Of a stretch of 64,000 nt of DNA, positions 1-8,101 are shown piece by piece. Within the stretch, counting starts at the first letter, position 1; every line of letters begins with the position of its first letter. Location: contig JAFEAM010000021.1 of the NCBI GenBank assembly GCA_018266395.1, positions 124,001-188,000 on the forward strand. The letters are read 5' to 3'. Source of the stretch: Bacteroidota bacterium (GTDB taxonomy: Bacteria; Bacteroidota; Bacteroidia; Cytophagales; Cyclobacteriaceae). Below the pieces are notes generated by a model. That model worked only from the letters and a program-made list of their open reading frames with translations. It was not told the origin of the DNA and made no database searches. A program made the position numbers and the translations under genes.

Positions 1-1665
1 GATGTGGGTCAGGATTACAGGTTCCTGGGCGCCTATGCAGATGCCTATGCAACCCTGACCAAGAGCTATTCCATTGCCAAAAGCAGTCACAGGGTTCCTA
101 CTCATGGCGATTCGCTTATCATGGCAATTGCCCTGCACAACATGGGCAGCGTGTTTACAGAATTAGGTCAGTATGACATCGCCCTGTCGCACCTGACGGT
201 TTCCATGGAGTTAAGCAAGAAACTCAATGACAAGGAAGGAGAGCCCTACTCCTATTCAGAAATGGGCGAAGTGTACAGGAGAAAGGGGGACTTTGCAAAA
301 GCAGAAGAAGTTCTTCAGACCGGCCTCAGGGAGTCAAAGCTGATGAAAATCCGGTTATTGATACCCCGGATTATGACAACCCTGGCCCGACTCTATGCCG
401 ACCAGAAGGATTATATGAAAGCCCTTACCTATTATGATTCAGTTGAAAGCCAATGCACTGCAGTCAATAACCGGTATGGTCTTGCCTTAGGCAAGCTGGG
501 GCGGGGTAACGTGTTGAGCGTGTCCGGCAAAGAGGATGAAGCTCTTCAGCTTTACCTGGAGAGCCTCCAGATCTCCAAAGAGATGAATTCGCAAAACCTG
601 GAACTGGAATGTTATAAGGAGTTAAGCAAGTCTTATCAATCCCGTAAGGAATACGAAAAGGCACTCACGTATCTTCAGAATTATGAATCGCTGAAGGAGC
701 ACCTTTTCAGTGAATCATCCATTGAAAGACTTTTCCAGGACCAGGTCAGGTTCGAAACAGCCAACAAAGACACAGAAATTGCAGCCCTGAGTCAGCTCCG
801 AATGCAGCAGACCACCGAAATAAGACGGCAGGAACTGATTCAGAATGTTCTGGTAATTGTTATTGCCCTGGTTGTCATCCTTCTATTTACCGTGTACCGC
901 AGCGGAAGCCGCAGGAAAAGAATCAACAAACTACTGCTGGAACATCAGCAGGAAATCAAGCGTCGCTCTGCCGATCTGGAGCAATTGAACGAAGTGAAGG
1001 ACAAATTCTTCTCTATCATCTCTCACGATCTGCGGTCACCCATGAATGCGCTCGGAGCGACCCTGGATCTGCTGGAGCAACAGCACATTTCACCCGATGA
1101 ATTCCGCACCCTCACCAGGACACTTCGCAGCCAGTTCAATCATACGAGAACGCTGATCAATAACCTTCTCGACTGGACCCTGCTGCAAATGGACAAGTTA
1201 AAGATTCAGCCCGAGCGGATTGTTATTTCACAGAAAGTGACGGAGAGTTTCAAGGCCCTAAATGAACTCTTCCCGAAAAACATCACGATGGAGAACAACG
1301 TGGATGATGGGATCGAGGGATTTGCAGACCCAAATATTCTGAACCTCGTGCTCCGCAATCTCATACTTAATGCCATCAAGTTTACGCAGTCAGGTGGCCG
1401 CATCGAAGTATCCGCAATCAAAGGTGATAAGGAAATAACAATAGCTGTGGCCGACACCGGCATAGGCATAAGGCCGGAGATTCAGAAGACGCTTTTCGAA
1501 AAGACCAGCGGTTACAGTACACGCGGCACCGCCAATGAAAAAGGCACCGGACTTGGCCTGATCCTCAGCAAAGAATTTGTTGAAAAGAACGGCGGTCGAA
1601 TATGGCTTGAAAGCACACCTGAGAAGGGATCAACATTCTATTTCACCCTCCCCCGGGCAGTTTAG
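1..1665 (+). CDS. TPR-domain sensor histidine kinase (5' end cut by window)
   Basis: The reading frame is open from the first base, so the true start lies upstream. The first ~250 visible residues are helical tetratricopeptide repeats. A single membrane helix follows (about residues 278-298, counted from codon position 4), then a coiled coil and a HisKA domain with the H-box SIISHDLRSP, in which His341 is the likely phosphoacceptor. The ATPase domain has the N-box (NLILNAIKF), the G1 box (ADTGIGI) and the G2 box (GTGLGL). No receiver or DNA-binding domain follows, so it must signal to a response regulator encoded elsewhere. TPR kinases of this form, with a periplasmic or cytoplasmic TPR sensor, are common in Bacteroidota. 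The ligand is unknown. It ends 46-65 nt before nuoI but is probably a separate transcription unit. Confidence 0.9.
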   Translation, partial: DVGQDYRFLGAYADAYATLTKSYSIAKSSHRVPTHGDSLIMAIALHNMGSVFTELGQYDIALSHLTVSMELSKKLNDKEGEPYSYSEMGEVYRRKGDFAKAEEVLQTGLRESKLMKIRLLIPRIMTTLARLYADQKDYMKALTYYDSVESQCTAVNNRYGLALGKLGRGNVLSVSGKEDEALQLYLESLQISKEMNSQNLELECYKELSKSYQSRKEYEKALTYLQNYESLKEHLFSESSIERLFQDQVRFETANKDTEIAALSQLRMQQTTEIRRQELIQNVLVIVIALVVILLFTVYRSGSRRKRINKLLLEHQQEIKRRSADLEQLNEVKDKFFSIISHDLRSPMNALGATLDLLEQQHISPDEFRTLTRTLRSQFNHTRTLINNLLDWTLLQMDKLKIQPERIVISQKVTESFKALNELFPKNITMENNVDDGIEGFADPNILNLVLRNLILNAIKFTQSGGRIEVSAIKGDKEITIAVADTGIGIRPEIQKTLFEKTSGYSTRGTANEKGTGLGLILSKEFVEKNGGRIWLESTPEKGSTFYFTLPRAV

Positions 1666-1716
1666 AAGCGTCTGGCTATAACGGTCGTCCTGAAATGCCG
1701 ACCGGCCTTAATTGAC

Positions 1717-1724
1717 TATTTTTG
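1717..1724 (+). promoter_or_regulatory. Putative -7 element of the nuo operon
   Basis: TATTTTTG matches the Bacteroidota -7 consensus TAnnTTTG exactly. I see no clear -33 TTG at the usual 19-21 nt spacing. A start 6-7 nt downstream would fall near 1730, at one of the candidate GTG start codons of nuoI, which would make the message leaderless or nearly so. Confidence 0.35.
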
Positions 1725-1729
1725 CCCTT

Positions 1730-2365
1730 GTGAGTGCAGTGAGTCACATTTCCTCTGCCTGGTATTCCTTGCTGAAAGGTTTGAGTCTTACCTTCCGGCA
1801 TTTTACGGGAGCCACCCGACGCCGCGCCAGCATGCGCATCATGGATCCTGGCTACTTCACCGGTCAAAAAGGGATTGCCACGATAGAATTCCCGCATGAA
1901 AGGATTCCGGTGCCGGAAACCGGACGATACAAACTCCATAACGAAATGGATGATTGCATTGTCTGCGATAAATGTGCAAAGATTTGCCCGGTCAACTGCA
2001 TATCTATTGAGGCGATTCGTTCAGCGGAGGAATTTGGCAAAACTTCGGATGGCACACCCAAAAGGATTTATGCTTCGCGATTTGACATCGATATGGCCAA
2101 GTGCTGTTTCTGCGGTCTTTGCACAACCGTTTGTCCGACTGAATGTCTGACGATGACCCCGGACTACGACTACTCAACTTTCAATATCATTGATCACCTG
2201 GTCGGGTTTGGCAATATGAGCGAGGAGGATATTGCGCTCAAAAAGAAAGAGTGGGGTGAGCACATTGCACAGAAAACGACAGCTTCCGCCGCAACTGCAG
2301 TTCAGCCGAAGCCGGCACTCCACACAAGTTTCAAGCCCAAAATTCAGCCACCGCAAGGATCATGA
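1730..2365 (+). CDS. nuoI: NADH-quinone oxidoreductase subunit I
   Basis: Peripheral-arm iron-sulfur subunit of respiratory complex I, carrying electrons between the NADH arm and the quinone site at the membrane. Two complete CxxCxxCxxxCP motifs are visible (CIVCDKCAKICP and CCFCGLCTTVCP), which ligate clusters N6a and N6b. A short N-terminal amphipathic segment (AWYSLLKGLSLTFRHF) fits the family. The C-terminal tail is Ala/Pro/Lys-rich and variable. There is no ATG at the expected place: TTG 1712, GTG 1730 and GTG 1739 are all possible. I chose 1730 because of the promoter-like sequence just before it. It overlaps nuoJ by 4 nt (ATGA). It is the first gene of a nuoIJKLMN run, and nuoA-H are not in the window. 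Confidence 0.92.
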   Translation: MSAVSHISSAWYSLLKGLSLTFRHFTGATRRRASMRIMDPGYFTGQKGIATIEFPHERIPVPETGRYKLHNEMDDCIVCDKCAKICPVNCISIEAIRSAEEFGKTSDGTPKRIYASRFDIDMAKCCFCGLCTTVCPTECLTMTPDYDYSTFNIIDHLVGFGNMSEEDIALKKKEWGEHIAQKTTASAATAVQPKPALHTSFKPKIQPPQGS

Positions 2366-2862
2366 GTATAGGACAGGCAGGGCTGTATTTTTTTATGATA
2401 GTCGGAGGCATATCAGCCACGGCAATCCTCTTCACCCGAAATATCTTCCGCGCAGTGTTAATGCTGCTGGCAACCCTGCTTTCCACTGCAGCCATATATA
2501 TTCTTCTGGGTGCCGAATTTGTTGGCATTACCCAGATCCTGGTTTACGCCGGAGGAGTGGTCATCCTGCTGATTTTTGGCATCATGCTCACCTCAAGACT
2601 ATCCAACAAGCCTTTAAATATCAGCAGCCACAATCTCGCCGGCGGTTTGATCGGCAGTCTGAGCTTGCTGGCACTCCTGATCTTTTGCTACCAGGACCTG
2701 AACACGGTTTACCCATCGGGCATCATTACATATCCTGCCATTGGCATCTCTTTATTGACGGACTTCGCAGCTCCCTTTGAATTCTCGGCTATCTTGCTCC
2801 TGATCAGCCTGGCAGGAGCAGCCATAATTGCAGCCACCAATTTCAGAAGACATGAGCCCTGA
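2362..2862 (+). CDS. nuoJ: NADH-quinone oxidoreductase subunit J
   Basis: Small membrane subunit of complex I (166 residues, normal length), with five hydrophobic helices. The conserved third-helix region VGITQILVYAGGVVILLIFGIML matches the family's EAxxQVxVYxGAxMVLxLF segment, where the pi-bulge helix lies. Its ATG overlaps the nuoI stop and its end overlaps the nuoK start, so translation is likely coupled across the operon. It acts in the inner membrane as part of the proton-pumping arm. Confidence 0.92.
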   Translation: MSIGQAGLYFFMIVGGISATAILFTRNIFRAVLMLLATLLSTAAIYILLGAEFVGITQILVYAGGVVILLIFGIMLTSRLSNKPLNISSHNLAGGLIGSLSLLALLIFCYQDLNTVYPSGIITYPAIGISLLTDFAAPFEFSAILLLISLAGAAIIAATNFRRHEP

Positions 2863-3157
2863 TGCCCTTCTTTATTTTGCTGCCTGGATATTCTGTGTGG
2901 GAATTTGCCTGGTAATTGTCAAACGAAATACGCTTCTCATGCTGGTGGGAACCGAGCTCATGCTCAATGCCGCCAACGTCAACCTGGTTTATTTCAATTC
3001 CCGGAGTTCACTGCCGGACGGTGCCATGTTCGCCGTTTTTGTGATTGTTGTTGCCGTGTGCGAAGCAGCTGTTGGGCTTGCCATCATGATGCGGGTCTAT
3101 CATTTCTATCAAACCTCCCTTCCGGACCAAATCAGTGAACTGCGTGAAAGGACTTAA
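2852..3157 (+). CDS. nuoK: NADH-quinone oxidoreductase subunit K
   Basis: Membrane subunit of complex I, 101 residues from the ATG at 2852, with three helices. The two conserved membrane glutamates of the proton path are present (VGTELMLNAANVNLVYF and CEAAVGLAIMMRV). A longer frame from TTG 2828 exists, but its extra eight residues are atypical. The ATG at 2852 overlaps the end of nuoJ by 11 nt, as is usual in this operon. NuoK is homologous to MrpC and lies between NuoJ and the antiporter-like subunits in the complex. Confidence 0.93.
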   Translation: MSPDALLYFAAWIFCVGICLVIVKRNTLLMLVGTELMLNAANVNLVYFNSRSSLPDGAMFAVFVIVVAVCEAAVGLAIMMRVYHFYQTSLPDQISELRERT

Positions 3158-3171
3158 TTGAAGATGTTTCC

Positions 3172-5007
3172 ATGGCCTTAAACTTCGCCCTGATCTCCTT
3201 CCTGTTGCCTTTGGCCGGTTCATTGATCGTTACCATGCTCGCCCAAAACAGCCGAATAGCAGGGCGGATCGCCACATTGTTTACGGGTTCAGCAATGATC
3301 TCTTCGATTCTGCTGGCCTTCCAAAGCTGGATAATCCCAGTTTATGCACAGTGGCCCTGGTTCCAGACTGGCGGCAGCCAATGGTCTGTTGGAATGCTCA
3401 TCAATACTACATCGGTCCTGATGGGTGTACTGGTGTTGTTGATATCATTTTGTGTTCACCTCTATTCCATTTCATACATGAAAGATGAAAGGATGCAGGT
3501 GTCCTATTACGCGCGACTGGGACTCTTTACCGGTTCGATGACGGGAATCGTATTTTCCTCCAGTCTGGTTCAACTTTTTCTTTTCTGGGAATTGGTGAGT
3601 TTCTCTTCCTTTCTCCTTATTGGATACTGGTCCGAAAATCCGAGGGTTGTGCGGGCGGCAACCTCTGCCTTTTTTATGAACCAGATTGGTGATCTGTTAA
3701 TGCTGTCAGGAATTGTTCTCATAGGCATTGATAAAGGAACTTTGGATTTACCTGAACTCGGCGGACAGGGAACAATTGCCGTTTCTGCAGGGCTGCTATT
3801 ATTAGCCGGGATAATGGCCAAGTCTGCACAAATCCCTTTTCTAACCTGGCTTACCAACGCCATGGAAGGGCCCACACCTGTTTCCGCGCTTATCCACGCC
3901 GCAACCATGGTAGCCGCCGGCATCTATTTTATTATCAGGATACACACCCTCTTGCCATCAGAAGTACTGCAAATAGCGGCGCTTATCGGAAGCATCACCG
4001 GCCTGGCAGGCGGACTGGGCGCACTTGCTTCTTTTGATCTCAAGAGAATTCTTGCGTTCTCAACCATCTCGCAACTGGGTTTCATGCTTCTTGGGGGTAC
4101 AGCCGGAACACCTGGTGCGGCTATGCTCCATCTTTACACGCATGCAATTTTCAAAGCCCTGCTCTTCCTGACAGCTGGTGTAATCATTCATCAAACCAAC
4201 GAACAGGATATTCGAAAGATCGGTCAAATAAAATCACCCTTGCTCACGATTCCTTTGCTCATGGGTGCCGCCTCCATGATCGGCTTGCCTTTAACGGCAG
4301 GCTTCATTTCAAAGGAGACAATTATTGAGAGTCTCCATAGCGGATGGCCTCTTTGGTCAGCCCAGGCTGTCACCCTGTTGACTACGGTTTACACCACCAG
4401 GCTCATATACTTTCTTTTGGCAAAATCTTCCTCCCAGCCAACGCATTCCGGTAGGCCTGATGCATTCATGATGATGCCAGTTGCAGTATTAGCAGCGGGC
4501 TGTTTGTGGATTATTGTCAGCTGGTCGCCCGTCGATTTTTCCGGTTCACTGATGAGATCGTTGGACCAGATCCACAATTTTGAGCCTGGCATGATGACCT
4601 ATGTAACGCTGGCACTGATCATCTCAAGCGCCTCAGCCGCCTTCTTCTGGTTTCGACGGCAATCAACTGTGCCCGGAGTGAACGGCGAGGAAGACAATTT
4701 CGGATTGGATGTTCTTTATCGGAACCTGGGCTCCTGGCCTTTAATGCGCCTGTCCCTGGTTGCTGAATGGACAGACCAACGCTTGATCAACCCTGCTATT
4801 CATTTCATAGCTTACATACAAGTTGCATGGGCCCTTTTTACAGGATGGATTGATAAATGGGTTGTAGACGGGACAATAACTCTTATTACAGAAATAATAA
4901 TTGTCTCCGGGGACAGTCTGAGGATGTTTACAAGAGGGAAAATTCAATCTTATATCCTTTGGGCTTTCCTCATGCTTGTTATTTTTATCATTTGGATAAT
5001 AGCCTGA
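3172..5007 (+). CDS. nuoL: NADH-quinone oxidoreductase subunit L
   Basis: Largest antiporter-like proton-pumping subunit of complex I, 611 residues, close to the 613 of E. coli. The signature around the broken helices is clear: PFLTWLTNAMEGPTPVSALI followed by HAATMVAAGIY, with the conserved Lys and His of the proton channel nearby. The C-terminal third retains the long amphipathic lateral helix and a last anchoring helix. The ATG is 14 nt after nuoK. Confidence 0.94.
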   Translation: MALNFALISFLLPLAGSLIVTMLAQNSRIAGRIATLFTGSAMISSILLAFQSWIIPVYAQWPWFQTGGSQWSVGMLINTTSVLMGVLVLLISFCVHLYSISYMKDERMQVSYYARLGLFTGSMTGIVFSSSLVQLFLFWELVSFSSFLLIGYWSENPRVVRAATSAFFMNQIGDLLMLSGIVLIGIDKGTLDLPELGGQGTIAVSAGLLLLAGIMAKSAQIPFLTWLTNAMEGPTPVSALIHAATMVAAGIYFIIRIHTLLPSEVLQIAALIGSITGLAGGLGALASFDLKRILAFSTISQLGFMLLGGTAGTPGAAMLHLYTHAIFKALLFLTAGVIIHQTNEQDIRKIGQIKSPLLTIPLLMGAASMIGLPLTAGFISKETIIESLHSGWPLWSAQAVTLLTTVYTTRLIYFLLAKSSSQPTHSGRPDAFMMMPVAVLAAGCLWIIVSWSPVDFSGSLMRSLDQIHNFEPGMMTYVTLALIISSASAAFFWFRRQSTVPGVNGEEDNFGLDVLYRNLGSWPLMRLSLVAEWTDQRLINPAIHFIAYIQVAWALFTGWIDKWVVDGTITLITEIIIVSGDSLRMFTRGKIQSYILWAFLMLVIFIIWIIA

Positions 5008-5023
5008 CCAGAAGAAAAAGAGG

Positions 5024-6613
5024 ATGGGATTGCTGAGCCTTCTTATACTAGTTCCCGTAGCCACAGCGCTCGTCATCCTGGCGTTACCTCAGTCCCGGCC
5101 GACTTTCTTTCGCCTGTTTTCCCTTGTTGCAGTTTCAATTCAACTCATGATTCTGGGGGCCGGATGGTTCCGTTACAATCCCAATCAGACTGGCATGCAA
5201 TTAACAGAACATTATCCCTGGATTGAAGTGGTGTTGCGACAGGGTGAACGAGTCCATGCCGATTACCTGCTGGCTGTAGATGGAATGAGTGCTCCGTTGA
5301 TCGCTCTCTCAGTGGTTGTAATGTTTATAACAGTTGTGGCCAGTTTCAAGATTGTAAACAAGACCAAGTCCTATTTTGTCCTGCTTATGTTGCTGGATGC
5401 TGCTGTCATAGGTGCATTCAGTGCCCTTGACCTGCTATTGTTTTTTCTCTTCTTCGAGTTCATGCTTCTGCCGCTCTATTTTCTCGTAGGCATATGGGGT
5501 GGTCCCCGGAGGGAATATGCAGCTGTCAAATTTTTTCTCTACACGTTCTTCGGCTCCATTTTGATATTGATTGGAATCATTGTTATCCATATTTCCTTCA
5601 GGAGCCCGGGTGTTGCGGACCTAATACACACTTTCAATATTCTTGAACTCCAGGATCAGTCCAATATCATCGTTGGCTCGTTTCTTGACAGCGCACGCGC
5701 TTACAGTTGGGGTCCTCTGACCGCAAGGATGTGGGTTTTTATTTTGTTGTTCATAGGATTTGCCATCAAACTCCCGTCGGTACCTTTTCACACCTGGCTG
5801 CCTGATGCCCATGTTGAAGCGCCGACGCCCGTTTCGGTTGTGCTGGCTGCATTGGTACTTAAAGTCGGTGCCTACGGAATAATCAGGTTTACCCTTCCCA
5901 TTTTTCCCGGGGAAGCAGCCGCGTCCAGTACGGTTCTTGGGTTATTTGCTGTCATCAGCATCATCTATGGTGCACTCAATGCAATGGCAAGCAAGGATTT
6001 CAAACGACTGATCGCCTATTCATCTGTTTCCCATATGGGGTTTGTCTTACTCGGAGTTGCCTCCTTCAACGAGACAGGACTGAGTGGTGCAGTGTTTCAA
6101 CTGGTGAGCCACGGTATTTTGACGACACTCTTATTCCTGCTGGCTGGCGTATTGTATGACCGGACCTCCGACCGGACCATCAGCAATTATTCAGGGCTCT
6201 CCATCAAAATGCCAAAATACGGCTCGATCGTTTTGGTTACCAGCATGGCCTCTCTGGGCCTGCCTGCATTTTCAGGGTTCATTGCAGAATGGCTTGTTCT
6301 TACAGGCGCTTTTGATCAAACTCATCTTCCTGATTATGTGCCGCAATGGATGGGATTTGCAGCGACTTTCGGATTGTTGTTGGGTGCTGCCTATTTTATA
6401 TGGACTTATCAGCGGATGTTTCTGGGTGCATTCGGAACCACGTTAACCACCGCAAAAGACGAATTGACGGATTTGTACAGCAGGGAGATGGTCATGCTGG
6501 TCCCGTTGGTTGTCATGACGCTTCTGCTTGGAATATTCCCTCAGACGCTGCTTCAGTACATCAACACCTTTGCAAGTGCCTGGTTCAATCAAGTTTCGCC
6601 ATACCTGAACTGA
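5024..6613 (+). CDS. nuoM: NADH-quinone oxidoreductase subunit M
   Basis: Second antiporter-like subunit of complex I, 529 residues, about 14 helices. Family marks include the conserved glutamate in FFLFFEFMLLPLYFLVGIWG and the channel segment PFHTWLPDAHVEAPTPVSVV. The later RLIAYSSVSHMGFVLLG segment also fits. The start ATG is 16 nt after the nuoL stop. It sits in the inner membrane between NuoN and NuoL. Confidence 0.94.
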   Translation: MGLLSLLILVPVATALVILALPQSRPTFFRLFSLVAVSIQLMILGAGWFRYNPNQTGMQLTEHYPWIEVVLRQGERVHADYLLAVDGMSAPLIALSVVVMFITVVASFKIVNKTKSYFVLLMLLDAAVIGAFSALDLLLFFLFFEFMLLPLYFLVGIWGGPRREYAAVKFFLYTFFGSILILIGIIVIHISFRSPGVADLIHTFNILELQDQSNIIVGSFLDSARAYSWGPLTARMWVFILLFIGFAIKLPSVPFHTWLPDAHVEAPTPVSVVLAALVLKVGAYGIIRFTLPIFPGEAAASSTVLGLFAVISIIYGALNAMASKDFKRLIAYSSVSHMGFVLLGVASFNETGLSGAVFQLVSHGILTTLLFLLAGVLYDRTSDRTISNYSGLSIKMPKYGSIVLVTSMASLGLPAFSGFIAEWLVLTGAFDQTHLPDYVPQWMGFAATFGLLLGAAYFIWTYQRMFLGAFGTTLTTAKDELTDLYSREMVMLVPLVVMTLLLGIFPQTLLQYINTFASAWFNQVSPYLN

Positions 6614-6620
6614 AAGAGCC

Positions 6621-8096
6621 ATGCAATGGAGTGACAAAGTTCAGTGGGTTTTGGATAGTCTTTCTTTCCTTCACCCGGAGCTCGTGCTTTCCACCGGAGT
6701 CCTCTTGCTGTTATTTAGCTCCTTCATCCGCCGGCCCTCCTATGTGATCTTCCGGTGGATATCGTCATTGACCCTCATCATTGCATTGGCTTTGGTCATT
6801 GCAGAATGGCCTCAGCGACCACTTGCCCTTATGGTTGATATGTTGCGATGGGATGAATTTGCCTCTTCCATCAAGGTCATTATTCTTATCGGGGGACTCC
6901 TGAGTGTCTGGATGGGGCGTTCGTCATCAAGGCCCGTTTACACGGCGGAATACTTTATGCTGATTCTCTCTGTATGCCTGGGAGGTTCCTTGCTTGCCAT
7001 GAGCATGAATTTTCTGATGATGATCTTAAGCCTCGAACTTATGTCGATATCTTCCTACGTACTGGCTTCATTCAGACTCGACCGCCATGCTGCCGAAAGC
7101 AGCTTGAAATATTTTCTGTTTGGTGCAGCCCTGACGGGTGTCGCGATTTTTGGAATGTCCCTGCTATTCGGCATCACCGGTACGCTTGTTTTCTCTTCCC
7201 AGTCTTTCACGGAGGGATTGTTCAACCACCCAGGACCACTGACGGTCACAGCCGGGATTATGGTTCTTGCTGCACTGCTCTTCAAGATGGCCATTGTTCC
7301 ATTTCATTGGTGGGCACCTGATATTTATGAAGCCTCCCCAACTCCTATCGTTGCCCTTTTTTCGGTAGTACCTAAGGTGGCTGGCATGGCAGCAATTGTC
7401 AGATTAAGTCTTGCTCTCCATCTGTTTGGACAATCCTATGCGAGCTGGCAATGGATACTCTCCTCATTGGCAATTGTTACCATCATTATCGGTAACCTGG
7501 CCGGCCTGGGTCAACAGCATGTACGCAGGCTTATGGCATACTCATCCGTATCACAGGCCGGGTTCCTGCTGGCAGGCATCGCGACATTCACACCGCAAGG
7601 CATTCAACAATGTATCTTTTATGCGGTTACTCTTCTGGTGGCAAACTATCTTGTATTCGGCATGCTTGATCACTATGAAGAACGATACGGCATGCAGCTT
7701 ATCCGCGACTTCAGCGGACAGGGTCAGCAAAATGTGCTGGCAGGAATTCTGCTGACTTTTGGTCTTATCTCCCTCGTTGGACTGCCTCCTGCCGGAGGTT
7801 TTATGGCAAAATTTCTTGTTTTTGCCACTATCTTTAATGAGTACCAGGCAGGAGGTGAAGGCATCCTTTTGATACTCCTTCTGGTTGGCCTGCTGGGAAC
7901 TGTTCTTTCCTTGTTCTTTTATATGAAGATCCCCTACGCATTATATTTCCAGGCGGCACGTCATGAAGGCGCTGGCAAACACCGTCCCATGACCTATGGC
8001 ATTCTGGGGATCATTCTTGCCTCCTTACTTCTTCTGCTATTCGCATACCCGTCACTTTTGACCCTGTGGTTGAATAGACTTAACTTTGCGTTTTAA
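6621..8096 (+). CDS. nuoN: NADH-quinone oxidoreductase subunit N
   Basis: Third antiporter-like subunit of complex I, 491 residues. FHWWAPDIYEASPTPIVALF is the NuoN form of the channel motif and RRLMAYSSVSQAGFLLAG is the second conserved helix. It starts 7 nt after nuoM and is followed after only 5 nt by the PurF-like gene, so the latter is probably in the same transcript. Confidence 0.94.
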   Translation: MQWSDKVQWVLDSLSFLHPELVLSTGVLLLLFSSFIRRPSYVIFRWISSLTLIIALALVIAEWPQRPLALMVDMLRWDEFASSIKVIILIGGLLSVWMGRSSSRPVYTAEYFMLILSVCLGGSLLAMSMNFLMMILSLELMSISSYVLASFRLDRHAAESSLKYFLFGAALTGVAIFGMSLLFGITGTLVFSSQSFTEGLFNHPGPLTVTAGIMVLAALLFKMAIVPFHWWAPDIYEASPTPIVALFSVVPKVAGMAAIVRLSLALHLFGQSYASWQWILSSLAIVTIIIGNLAGLGQQHVRRLMAYSSVSQAGFLLAGIATFTPQGIQQCIFYAVTLLVANYLVFGMLDHYEERYGMQLIRDFSGQGQQNVLAGILLTFGLISLVGLPPAGGFMAKFLVFATIFNEYQAGGEGILLILLLVGLLGTVLSLFFYMKIPYALYFQAARHEGAGKHRPMTYGILGIILASLLLLLFAYPSLLTLWLNRLNFAF

Positions 8097-8101
8097 TCCT
8101 G

